A stretch of DNA of 13,150 nucleotides from DAOTMI01 sp964605545 (GTDB lineage Bacteria; Patescibacteriota; Microgenomatia; UBA12405), in assembly GCA_964605545.1 (NCBI GenBank), contig CAZSCX010000016.1, forward strand, positions 1 to 13,150. The letters run 5' to 3'. The translations under genes were made by a program, and so were the position numbers. Under the pieces are notes generated by a model, which had not been told where the DNA came from, searched no databases, and saw only the letters and a list, made by a program, of their open reading frames with translations. Positions 1 to 7,049 of the stretch are shown piece after piece (the stretch's first letter is position 1; every line of letters begins with the position of its first letter).

Positions 1-1
1 T

Positions 2-1231
2 CTATCCCTTACTCAAAGCGGTCAAATCTATATAGACTATAACATTAATCCTGAAATTCTTACCGAAGCCGGTTTTGCCTCTGCCTCAGAACTTATTGAA
101 ACGAGTCAATACCATCTAAAGGATTCAAAAGGTAACTTAGTAACTCGTATTGCTGATTTTGCCCAAATCGCTGTCGCCAAGCTCACCGCTGGCTTCATCA
201 AGGCCGATTCAATTAAAACTAAAACGCTCGTAAGTGAAACTAATATCGCAAAAGACATCGTCACCGATACAATAGTCACCCAGGATGCCACTGTTTCTGG
301 AACTCTCACTGCCAGAAAAATTATTACTGATGATTTAATCGTCAAAAATGAAGGTTCCATCACTTCTCTTATGGCCGACAAGGTTTCCTCTCTCCGCGAA
401 GAAGTCAAACAAATGATTCTTGATATGGGTACTACTACTCCGGAAGCTACCGAATCCGCTCTTGTTGCTAACTCAGAAACATGGAGTTTTGAAACCGACA
501 CTGAAGCTAATTCCGTTAAACTCAACGGCTCCTTCACACTCTCGGATAATATGGTTATTGGTGCCAAACTCACCGTTCGAGGTGATGCCCAACTCGCAAA
601 TGCCTTTATTACTGGTACCTTCACTGCCGGTGAAATCGCTATCAAAGATAACTTTATCGAAACCACCAATACCGCTCTCTATATTCAACCTTCCGCTACC
701 GGTTCTGTCCACATCATGGGTGACACTCTTATCGTTGCCGAGAATGGCGATGTTGTCATCAACGGCAATCTAGCTATCACTGGCAAAATCACCGCCACTG
801 AAGCCACTGTTTCTGGCAATCTCTTTGCTAAAGTTATTGAAGCCGATGAAGTTAAAACTAAAAATCTTATCACTGAAAATATCTCCGTCGCCACCGATTC
901 TGCTACCACTATTATTGCTCAAAGTGGCTTCGAAAATCTTGCCACCAACTCAGCCGAAGTTGCCAGTAACGCTACTGCCGGTAAAGCGATTCTTCCTGCC
1001 GGCAAAACCGAACTTATTCTCCATAACTTAAAATTAACCGACAAATCGATGGTTTATCTCACTCCTGCCGGTTCCACCAACAATCAAGTTATTTATTTAA
1101 AGAACAAATTTATTCCTTCTACCCTAGAAGCTACTGAATCGGCCGAAATTACACCAACCCCATCTTTTACTATTGCCATCGATCAAGCTCTCGACAAAGA
1201 TGTCGAAGTCAACTGGTGGATTATCAATTAA
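2..1231 (+). CDS. Large repetitive surface-type protein, 3' part (5'-truncated by window edge)
   Basis: The frame is open from base 2, so the gene begins outside the window. The ATG at 371 is internal: the upstream in-frame codons carry the same kind of sequence. The visible 409 residues are low in Cys and Trp and rich in Thr, Ala, Val and Ile. Short strand-turn units dominate, such as ATVSGTLTARKI and ATVSGNLFAKVI; LTAGFIKADSIKTKTL resembles LFAKVIEADEVKTKNL. This fits a beta-solenoid or fibre-like stalk. A short helical stretch (KVSSLREEVKQMI) interrupts it. The last ~85 residues form a separate domain ending in WWIIN, matched at the end of the next gene. I see no membrane segment in the visible part. 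The likely role is an extracellular or cell-surface structural protein or adhesin, which is inferred from architecture only; no named family is recognised. The next + strand gene starts 20 bases downstream. Confidence 0.85.
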   Translation, partial: LSLTQSGQIYIDYNINPEILTEAGFASASELIETSQYHLKDSKGNLVTRIADFAQIAVAKLTAGFIKADSIKTKTLVSETNIAKDIVTDTIVTQDATVSGTLTARKIITDDLIVKNEGSITSLMADKVSSLREEVKQMILDMGTTTPEATESALVANSETWSFETDTEANSVKLNGSFTLSDNMVIGAKLTVRGDAQLANAFITGTFTAGEIAIKDNFIETTNTALYIQPSATGSVHIMGDTLIVAENGDVVINGNLAITGKITATEATVSGNLFAKVIEADEVKTKNLITENISVATDSATTIIAQSGFENLATNSAEVASNATAGKAILPAGKTELILHNLKLTDKSMVYLTPAGSTNNQVIYLKNKFIPSTLEATESAEITPTPSFTIAIDQALDKDVEVNWWIIN

Positions 1232-1251
1232 TTATTCATTATTATTAAACA

Positions 1252-2358
1252 ATGCCCGAAATAAATCTGCTCACCAACTACAAACCAATTCAACCCAAAA
1301 CAAATTATATTCCCCTAATTTCAATTTCCGGCATTAGTCTTCTCTCACTTGGTGGTATCGTTCTTCTTAAATCTCGTAATACTGCTATTTTACCTCCGCC
1401 AACTGGCGGGCCTTCTAATCAATCCACACAAAACGACCCTCAACCAACTCAAGTACCAAAAAGTATCCAGCATTATCTCCTCGCTTCTCAACAGAATTTC
1501 ACCCAAGCCATTACCGCTACCGACGAAAAACAAAAAATTGAACTCGTTAATCAATCAATAATTGCCGCCTCAAATGCCATCAAAGAATTTCCTCAAGACT
1601 ATCGTGGTTACCATCAGCGCGGTCGTATCTACCAAAGTCTTATAGATTCTCAACCTCAATTTATTGATCAAGCTATTTCCGATTTTGCCTCTGCTTACAA
1701 ACTAAACAACAACAGTGCCGAAATCGCCAGAGACCTAGCCACCATTTATGCCAAGAAAGGTGATGCTCAAAATACTATTGCTTACCTTGTCCAAACTGTC
1801 TCACTTGAACCTACAAAGGCTCAAAACTTTTATGATCTCGCCAAAATTCAACAACAAGCCGGTTATTTTTCCGATGCCCTCACTACTTATAATCAACTTC
1901 TCACTCTTATTACCGATCCGGCTCAAAGACAGCAATTAGAAACAGAGAAGCAATCATTGGAAAATATTATTTCCCAAAATCCAAATACTCCTAAACTTAA
2001 TCTCCCACCTACCATTGAAAATCCAAAACCCAATTTAGACTCGCCTACCATTCAAGCCACCGATATCCTCGCGCAAGGAATAATTATTGCCGCTCCGGAA
2101 ACAGAAAAGAAAATCGAAGTTAGCAATCAAACTGAAAGTAATTCACTTTCCGGTTCCTCTACACTTTCGTCCGGTCAAACATCCATAACTCTAAATAACA
2201 CTCAAATTACCAACTCCACTCAAGTCTACGTTACCATAACCAACAACATCAAAGGTGTCAATCTTAAAGTCTTATCTAAATCAAATGGCTCATTCACTGT
2301 TGGCATAGATCAACCTATCCAAGAAAATATTGAATTTAAATGGTGGCTAATTAATTAA
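1252..2358 (+). CDS. Membrane-anchored TPR protein with WWLIN C-terminal domain
   Basis: The protein has 368 residues. The N-terminus is short and cytoplasmic, followed by one hydrophobic segment (about residues 19-40), ending LLKSRN, that fits an uncleaved anchor with the rest outside. A Pro/Thr/Gln-rich linker (45-70) leads to helical TPR-like repeats at about 110-225 (for example AEIARDLATIYAKKGDAQNT). A second Pro/Asn-rich linker precedes a C-terminal domain at about 300-368 ending WWLIN, similar to the end of the upstream protein. The start is the ATG 20 bases after the upstream stop. No Shine-Dalgarno is visible, but a TATTAT box lies 6 bases before the ATG. The coding strand is extremely G-poor (1 G against 18 C at 1261-1320). 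The stop overlaps the stop of the convergent gene. TPRs suggest protein-protein binding at the cell surface; the substrate is unknown. Confidence 0.88.
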   Translation: MPEINLLTNYKPIQPKTNYIPLISISGISLLSLGGIVLLKSRNTAILPPPTGGPSNQSTQNDPQPTQVPKSIQHYLLASQQNFTQAITATDEKQKIELVNQSIIAASNAIKEFPQDYRGYHQRGRIYQSLIDSQPQFIDQAISDFASAYKLNNNSAEIARDLATIYAKKGDAQNTIAYLVQTVSLEPTKAQNFYDLAKIQQQAGYFSDALTTYNQLLTLITDPAQRQQLETEKQSLENIISQNPNTPKLNLPPTIENPKPNLDSPTIQATDILAQGIIIAAPETEKKIEVSNQTESNSLSGSSTLSSGQTSITLNNTQITNSTQVYVTITNNIKGVNLKVLSKSNGSFTVGIDQPIQENIEFKWWLIN

Positions 2359-4376
2359 GGAGTTGCTGCTGGAGTTGTTTCTTCTGCCTGAGTCGGTAAT
2401 GGTGTCACCTCAGGTGGCTGAATTTGTTCCACCGGCACATTTACTTTCTCTTCCTCTCCTACTGCCTGCGTCGGTATTACCTCGGGAGCCTTCAATGTTT
2501 CCGGCTCTTTTTGTGTAGTTTCAGCTGCCGCTTTTTGTTTTTTCATCAATTCTTCCAATTCCTTTTTCCATTTATCCAATTCTGCACTGGCCTTTTCATA
2601 ATCACCACTATCTTGTGGTACTAGAGATAAAGCCTGTTGTAAATCTGCTACTGCCATCTCCAATTTATTTTGGGCCTTATCGGCATAAGCCAAATTATAC
2701 CAACCATTTGCAAAATCTGGTTTATCTTTAACTACTTGTTCAAATACTCGACCGGCATCTTCGTATCTTTGCGCCGCAAATAATAATCCACCCATATCCA
2801 ATCTTGTTAATGGGTTTACTGGATCCAAAACCACCGCTTGTTGATATGCCTGGAATGACCAATCGGCTGTTCCTTCCACCAAGCCAATTAATTGCTTATA
2901 AATTACTGCCAAATTACTCCAATTCATCGTCTCCATTCCATTCAAAGTAATTGCTGACTTTCCCTGATCAACCGCCTGTTGAATCAAAGTTGATGCTCTT
3001 TGTTTATCTTCATCAGTCAAGTTTTGATTTTGTAAAATATTCGCCGCAATTGCCAAATTAGTTTGTGAATATAACCTTCTATAATTAGAATGATAAGGAT
3101 TATAAGTAATTGCCTTAATCTCCAAATTATAAGCAGCTGTTCCATCATTCTTGGCCGCTGCCACTAATGCTTTTCTCATTACCATATCACCCAAAAATAC
3201 CCTTACTTGCCAATATCCTCCATAAATAATTCCCACCGCCAAAGCTGCCGTTACCACATAAGGCAAAACATTAAAATTATGTTCCCCTACATACAAAACC
3301 ATTTTTGATTCCTTAATTTCTCCCGTCTTATAAACCAACAACCAAAACAATAAAAATAACACAACCGGATTAATTGGCAATAATATTGTCAAAATTACCA
3401 TCAATACAATCATCCACATATCCTTTTGCTTCACCTTTCTAATTATTCCAACCGCTCCCCAAAGAATTAAAAGCAACCCTACAATTCCTGTTTCAGTCCA
3501 AAGATGTAAAATACCAACTGACGATAAACTAAAAGTATTTGCCCAATATCTGGTCAAATTATAAGATGCCGGTTTAAATAAATTAAAGGCTGTCAAAAAA
3601 TTTCCCATTCCCACACCAAAAATAGTACTTCCTTTAATTATATTTCCCTTTAAAGTTTCTACGGCAATATTCCAGGCAGAGAAAAAATCCATTGCCAACC
3701 AACCAAAAATAATTATTTTATATACTCCCAAAAGAAAAGCTAAACCAAAAATACCAGTCAAAACCGCCTCAACAATATACTTTTCTTTCTTCTTTAATTT
3801 TGATAGAAGTCTTTTTAAGAATTCCACTCCCAAAACTAAAAACAAAACTGTTTCTGCATAAACCGAACCAGCCAAAGACCAGCCCTGATTTATAGAAATC
3901 AAAGGATTTTCACTAGTTGGCCAATTTATCGGCAATCGGCTATTTGGGATCAAAAAACTTGCCACCGATAAAACTATCAATATAAATCCGGAAATAGACA
4001 TAAAATTAACTTGAGTTTTAAATTCACCCTTTTCATACGCCTGAATCCACAAAAACATCCAAACCAAAAGCGAAATCGCCATCCCTATTCCAAACGGTGA
4101 CATAAATGAAGCCATTCTCGCTCCCAAAGGCAATCTCCACCAACCAATTAAACTCCAAATTACAAATATAAACGCCAACCAAAAATATTTATTAAATTTA
4201 ATTATCCCCTTTCCCTCAACCAATACTTTTGCCCCCCAAAGACCCAAACCGATTAATCCAGTCAGCATAAAAAACCATAATTTACCCATTCCATATGGAT
4301 CCAAAATAATTGGAATAAAAACCAATGGAAAAAGTAAACTGGCAACACGAACATAATACTGAAATATTTGTTTCAT
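2355..4376 (-). CDS. Wzy/O-antigen-ligase-like membrane protein fused to C-terminal TPRs
   Basis: The protein has 673 residues from the ATG at 4376; a TTG at 4397 would add seven residues. Residues 1-400 contain roughly 10-12 hydrophobic segments. A larger loop (about 230-292) carries FGVGMGNF followed by HLWTETGIVG, resembling the Wzy_C O-antigen ligase/polymerase signature (G-x-G-x-G-N-x, then His and E-x-G-x-x-G). TPR units follow at about 430-600 (for example PVNPLTRLDMGGLLFAAQRYE and PDFANGWYNLAYADKAQNKLEMA). The tail from 610 is charged, then Pro/Glu/Thr-rich and probably disordered. Family members transfer or polymerise glycans on lipid carriers, so cell-surface polysaccharide assembly or protein glycosylation is the best guess. 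The substrate cannot be told. A box TGATATATT lies 33 bases before the ATG. It follows the M23 peptidase gene by 63 bases. Confidence 0.85.
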   Translation of the reverse strand: MKQIFQYYVRVASLLFPLVFIPIILDPYGMGKLWFFMLTGLIGLGLWGAKVLVEGKGIIKFNKYFWLAFIFVIWSLIGWWRLPLGARMASFMSPFGIGMAISLLVWMFLWIQAYEKGEFKTQVNFMSISGFILIVLSVASFLIPNSRLPINWPTSENPLISINQGWSLAGSVYAETVLFLVLGVEFLKRLLSKLKKKEKYIVEAVLTGIFGLAFLLGVYKIIIFGWLAMDFFSAWNIAVETLKGNIIKGSTIFGVGMGNFLTAFNLFKPASYNLTRYWANTFSLSSVGILHLWTETGIVGLLLILWGAVGIIRKVKQKDMWMIVLMVILTILLPINPVVLFLLFWLLVYKTGEIKESKMVLYVGEHNFNVLPYVVTAALAVGIIYGGYWQVRVFLGDMVMRKALVAAAKNDGTAAYNLEIKAITYNPYHSNYRRLYSQTNLAIAANILQNQNLTDEDKQRASTLIQQAVDQGKSAITLNGMETMNWSNLAVIYKQLIGLVEGTADWSFQAYQQAVVLDPVNPLTRLDMGGLLFAAQRYEDAGRVFEQVVKDKPDFANGWYNLAYADKAQNKLEMAVADLQQALSLVPQDSGDYEKASAELDKWKKELEELMKKQKAAAETTQKEPETLKAPEVIPTQAVGEEEKVNVPVEQIQPPEVTPLPTQAEETTPAATP

Positions 4377-4409
4377 AAATGCAGAATAACAAAACAATTT
4401 ACCATCGAC

Positions 4410-4418
4410 AATATATCA
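4410..4418 (-). promoter_or_regulatory. Candidate extended -10 promoter of the Wzy-like gene
   Basis: The - strand reads TGATATATT, an extended -10 (TGn plus TATATT), between the M23 stop and the Wzy-like start. No convincing -35 is seen, as expected for TGn promoters. Transcription would start about 25 bases before the ATG at 4376. Confidence 0.4.
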
Positions 4419-4439
4419 AACCACCTATTTACCGCATAA

Positions 4440-5543
4440 TTATTTCAAAACCACCAAGGGGTTCAATTTTGCTGTTGGCCCAATGACCTCAAAATGCAAA
4501 TGAGTACCAGTCGATCTTCCCGTACTACCCATATTTCCAATTCTTTGTCCTTGATTAACTTTTGTCCCCGGTGTCACCGAAATAGACCCCGTCGACATGT
4601 GAGCATATAAAGTTTTATAACCATTACCATGATCTATTACGACATAATTACCATAACCTCTAGCATCCCATCCAACCGTTGTCACCGAACCACTTTGGGC
4701 TGCCTGAATCGGCGGGTTACTGGCATTGGCAATATCCACCGCTTGATGGTACCAAGCATAACGCTGTGAAATTTGTCCCGATGTCGGCCACATAAAGTTA
4801 CCTTCACCCACCACCCCGGGAATTGGTGCCACCGATCTCGCCAAATATTTCTTTGTATAGACAATTATCTCCTTTGGCTTAATACCATCCGGAATAATTA
4901 ATTCCTGCCCTGCTGTCAAAGCAAACGTTTCATCATTGGCAAAAGAATTAAAAGGATAATCGATAATGTTTTGAGCATCTACTTGATATTTTTTAGCAAT
5001 ACTATAAATAGTTTCACCTCTAGCCACTTTATATTTTGCCCCGGTTACCGGCAATATTCTCAATATCTGATTTGGCTTTATAGCATCAACCGATTTCAAT
5101 CCATTTTCCCAAATAATCGTATCCAAAGACACTCCAAATCTCTGAGCAATCGAAGATAAAGTATCTCCATCTTGGACCCTATATTCTGTTATTTCTCCTT
5201 TTGGTAAATCGGAAATCAAAGTGTCTGCACCACCAATTCCTTCCGCCGCCATAATCAAATAATTGCTTCCCATTCCTTCTTGATTATCATTCCGCATAAT
5301 AATTTCTTCTACTTTACTCGAAAAAGCCACCGCCAAAAATGATAATACCGCCATAGAAATATTGATAAAACTCTGTGAGAACCTACCTCTTTGTCGATAC
5401 ATCGATTTTGTCATCCAATCCTTAATTAACACTACCCAACCCAACATTGCTTTTCCATTATTATTTAAATATTTACCCTCTTCACGCCAAAACTCCCGCC
5501 AAAGTCTTTTTTCAATTTCCCAATACCGTCGGTTAATCAACAT
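4440..5543 (-). CDS. LysM-containing M23 family metallopeptidase (peptidoglycan hydrolase)
   Basis: The protein has 367 residues from the ATG at 5543. Residues 1-55 are basic, Trp/Arg-rich and presumably cytoplasmic. A hydrophobic segment at about 57-76 is a signal-anchor. Two LysM domains follow: about 120-165 (YRVQDGDTLSSIAQRFGVS) and 170-219 (YKVARGETIYSIAKKYQVD). The M23/lysostaphin-type domain covers about 250-360 and keeps the zinc ligands and catalytic residues: H266-x3-D270, the YAHMS His at 315, and THLHFEV at 347-353. Family members cut peptide cross-links in peptidoglycan outside the membrane; LysM holds them on the glycan. A TTG start at 5597 would give 18 more residues, but the ATG is preferred because an extended -10 (TGATAGAAT) ends five bases before it. 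The product probably acts in cell-wall remodelling or division. A regulatory, non-catalytic EnvC-like role is unlikely because the metal ligands are intact. Confidence 0.93.
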   Translation of the reverse strand: MLINRRYWEIEKRLWREFWREEGKYLNNNGKAMLGWVVLIKDWMTKSMYRQRGRFSQSFINISMAVLSFLAVAFSSKVEEIIMRNDNQEGMGSNYLIMAAEGIGGADTLISDLPKGEITEYRVQDGDTLSSIAQRFGVSLDTIIWENGLKSVDAIKPNQILRILPVTGAKYKVARGETIYSIAKKYQVDAQNIIDYPFNSFANDETFALTAGQELIIPDGIKPKEIIVYTKKYLARSVAPIPGVVGEGNFMWPTSGQISQRYAWYHQAVDIANASNPPIQAAQSGSVTTVGWDARGYGNYVVIDHGNGYKTLYAHMSTGSISVTPGTKVNQGQRIGNMGSTGRSTGTHLHFEVIGPTAKLNPLVVLK

Positions 5544-5548
5544 AATGT

Positions 5549-5557
5549 ATTCTATCA
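5549..5557 (-). promoter_or_regulatory. Candidate extended -10 of the M23 gene, leaderless arrangement
   Basis: The - strand reads TGATAGAAT, then ACATT, then ATG. A start site 6-7 bases after the -10 would fall on the A of the ATG. No Shine-Dalgarno and no clear -35 are present. The same geometry recurs at radA and at the small gene at 9356. Confidence 0.45.
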
Positions 5558-5602
5558 AAAAAATAACATCAAATTTTTTGAAATTATGTTTTTTCAAGCC
5601 TT

Positions 5603-5621
5603 CAACCTGCTCCGCAGATTG
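5603..5621. repeat. GC-rich palindrome in the rho-M23 intergenic region
   Basis: CAACCTGC and GCAGATTG form an 8-bp stem (one wobble on the - strand) around a TCC loop. It sits in a GC-rich island (about 5599-5631) inside very AT-rich DNA. No T tract follows on either strand, so it is not a standard terminator. It may be a REP-like dispersed palindrome, but only one copy is in the window. Confidence 0.45.
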
Positions 5622-5655
5622 ACCAGCGCCGAAAAAATATAATGAAAAAAATATA

Positions 5656-6888
5656 TTATTTTTTTCCGACCTTTTTTAGAAATTCCTCATTATCCTTTGT
5701 CTTTTTCATCTGTTCAATGATCATTTCTGTCGTTCCGTCATTTTCGCCCAAAGCATCAAACATCCGTCTAATCGCCATAATTTTACCTAAATTTTCTTCA
5801 GACAAGAGGAACTCTTCTTTTCTGGTGCCGGATTTCAAAATATCAAAAGCTGGGAACACCCTTCTTTCCGATAAGTGTCTATCCAACCTCAATTCCATAT
5901 TTCCGGTTCCTTTAAATTCTTCAAAAATCAATTCATCCATTTTTGAACCGGTATCGATCAATGCAGTTCCTATAATCGTCAACGAACCACCATTTTCAAT
6001 TTTTCTGGCCGCTCCAAAAAATCTTTTTGAAGGATACAAAGCCGCTGGATCAAAACCACCAGACAAAGTTCTTCCAGAAGTTGGAATTGCCAAATTATAT
6101 GCTCTTGCCAATCTGGTAATAGAATCAAAGACGACAAAAACATCCTTACCTAATTCCACCAATCTCTTAGCTCTTTCAATACCTATTTCTGCAGTTCTGG
6201 TTTGTTCTTCCGGTTTTTGATCAAAATGAGACGCAATTACTTCCCCTTTTATAAATCTTTGCATATCGGTAACTTCCTCTGGTCTTTCCCCTACCAAAAT
6301 TGCCATCAAATGCACCTCAGGATGATTTACCGCCACCCCAGCCGCTATCTCTTTTAACAAAGTAGTTTTACCTGCTTTTGGCGGCGACACCACCATTCCT
6401 CTTTGACCATAACCAACCGGACAAAATAAATCCAAAATTCTTGTTGACATAATTCCCGGATCAGTCTCTAATTTACAAAGTTTCTGAGGATAAATCGGTA
6501 CCAAATCCTTAAAATCAGGTCTGTTCAAAGCCGAAGCCAAAGGCAATCCGTTGACCGAATCTACTCTAGTTAAACCCCAATATTTTTCATTTTCTTTTGG
6601 TGCCTTGGCCGCTCCAATAATCATATCTCCCGGTCGAAGACCATATCTCCGAACTAAATTGGAACCGACTACCGCATCTTTTGGACCAGGTACAAATTTT
6701 GGCCTGACAAATCCCTGACCGTCATTCATTACCTCCAAAACTCCCGTTATTGGTTCGGTGTGAACTGTCGGTGAAACCGGAGCAGTGTATGTGTTAACTG
6801 GGGTTGGAGCTTTATTTATTACTGCTTCAACCTTATTAGTATTTACAGGCGTGTCTGAAACCGCCTTATCTGTGGCTTTTTTTAGCAT
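5656..6888 (-). CDS. rho: Transcription termination factor Rho
   Basis: The protein has 410 residues. Rho is a hexameric RNA-dependent ATPase/helicase that ends transcription on untranslated RNA. The cold-shock-like primary RNA-binding domain is at about 45-95 (GVLEVMNDGQGFVRP, then RRYGLRPGDMI). Other motifs are Walker A SPPKAGKTT (168-176), GERPEEVTDM (200-209) with the catalytic Glu region, Walker B VFVVFD (250-255), the Q-loop region LSGGFDPAALYPSKRFFGAA, and EEFKGTGNMELRLDR. The usual N-terminal Rho_N helical domain is absent; residues 1-44 are a Pro/Thr/Val-rich linker instead. No Shine-Dalgarno is visible at the ATG. Two strong tandem promoters lie upstream in the hppA-rho gap, giving leaders of about 120 and 60 bases in which Rho autoregulation would be plausible. 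No intrinsic terminator is seen between hppA and rho, so read-through from hppA is possible. Confidence 0.97.
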   Translation of the reverse strand: MLKKATDKAVSDTPVNTNKVEAVINKAPTPVNTYTAPVSPTVHTEPITGVLEVMNDGQGFVRPKFVPGPKDAVVGSNLVRRYGLRPGDMIIGAAKAPKENEKYWGLTRVDSVNGLPLASALNRPDFKDLVPIYPQKLCKLETDPGIMSTRILDLFCPVGYGQRGMVVSPPKAGKTTLLKEIAAGVAVNHPEVHLMAILVGERPEEVTDMQRFIKGEVIASHFDQKPEEQTRTAEIGIERAKRLVELGKDVFVVFDSITRLARAYNLAIPTSGRTLSGGFDPAALYPSKRFFGAARKIENGGSLTIIGTALIDTGSKMDELIFEEFKGTGNMELRLDRHLSERRVFPAFDILKSGTRKEEFLLSEENLGKIMAIRRMFDALGENDGTTEMIIEQMKKTKDNEEFLKKVGKK

Positions 6889-6957
6889 TTTTGAAAAAAT
6901 TTAAAATATAATCCATGAATATCAAAATGAAACGCAAATCTCTTGGGAAACATCATC

Positions 6958-6987
6958 ATTATAACACTTGGAAAAAAGATTAGTCAA
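6958..6987 (-). promoter_or_regulatory. rho promoter P2 (proximal)
   Basis: On the - strand TTGACT (6987-6982), 18 bases, then TATAAT (6963-6958), with TGT directly before the -10 (extended -10). The predicted start is near 6951, about 60 bases before the rho ATG. Confidence 0.7.
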
Positions 6988-7013
6988 GGCTCAATATTCC
7001 ATCAATACAACTA

Positions 7014-7042
7014 ATTATACCATATTATAAGCTATTTGTCAA
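7014..7042 (-). promoter_or_regulatory. rho promoter P1 (distal), full sigma-70 consensus
   Basis: On the - strand TTGACA (7042-7037), exactly 17 bases, then TATAAT (7019-7014), with TGG before the -10. This is a perfect consensus in both hexamers and spacing. The -35 begins 7 bases after the hppA stop. The predicted start is near 7007, about 118 bases before the rho ATG. Confidence 0.8.
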
Positions 7043-7049
7043 AAGATTT

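Noticed and set aside
106..669. 187-codon ORF on the - strand inside the surface-protein gene
   Set aside because: It is antisense to an in-frame repetitive protein that runs from base 2 to 1231 and has no recognisable domain. Low-stop antisense frames are expected from this codon use.
4374..4397. TTG start for the Wzy-like gene (and TTG at 5597 for M23, TTG at 9068 for hppA)
   Set aside because: Each has a nearby in-frame ATG. For M23 and hppA a -10 box lies between or next to the two, which favours the ATG. No Shine-Dalgarno supports the TTG forms.
5603..5621. Intrinsic terminator of rho
   Set aside because: The stem is not followed by a T tract on the - strand; GAAGGCTTGAAAAAAC follows.
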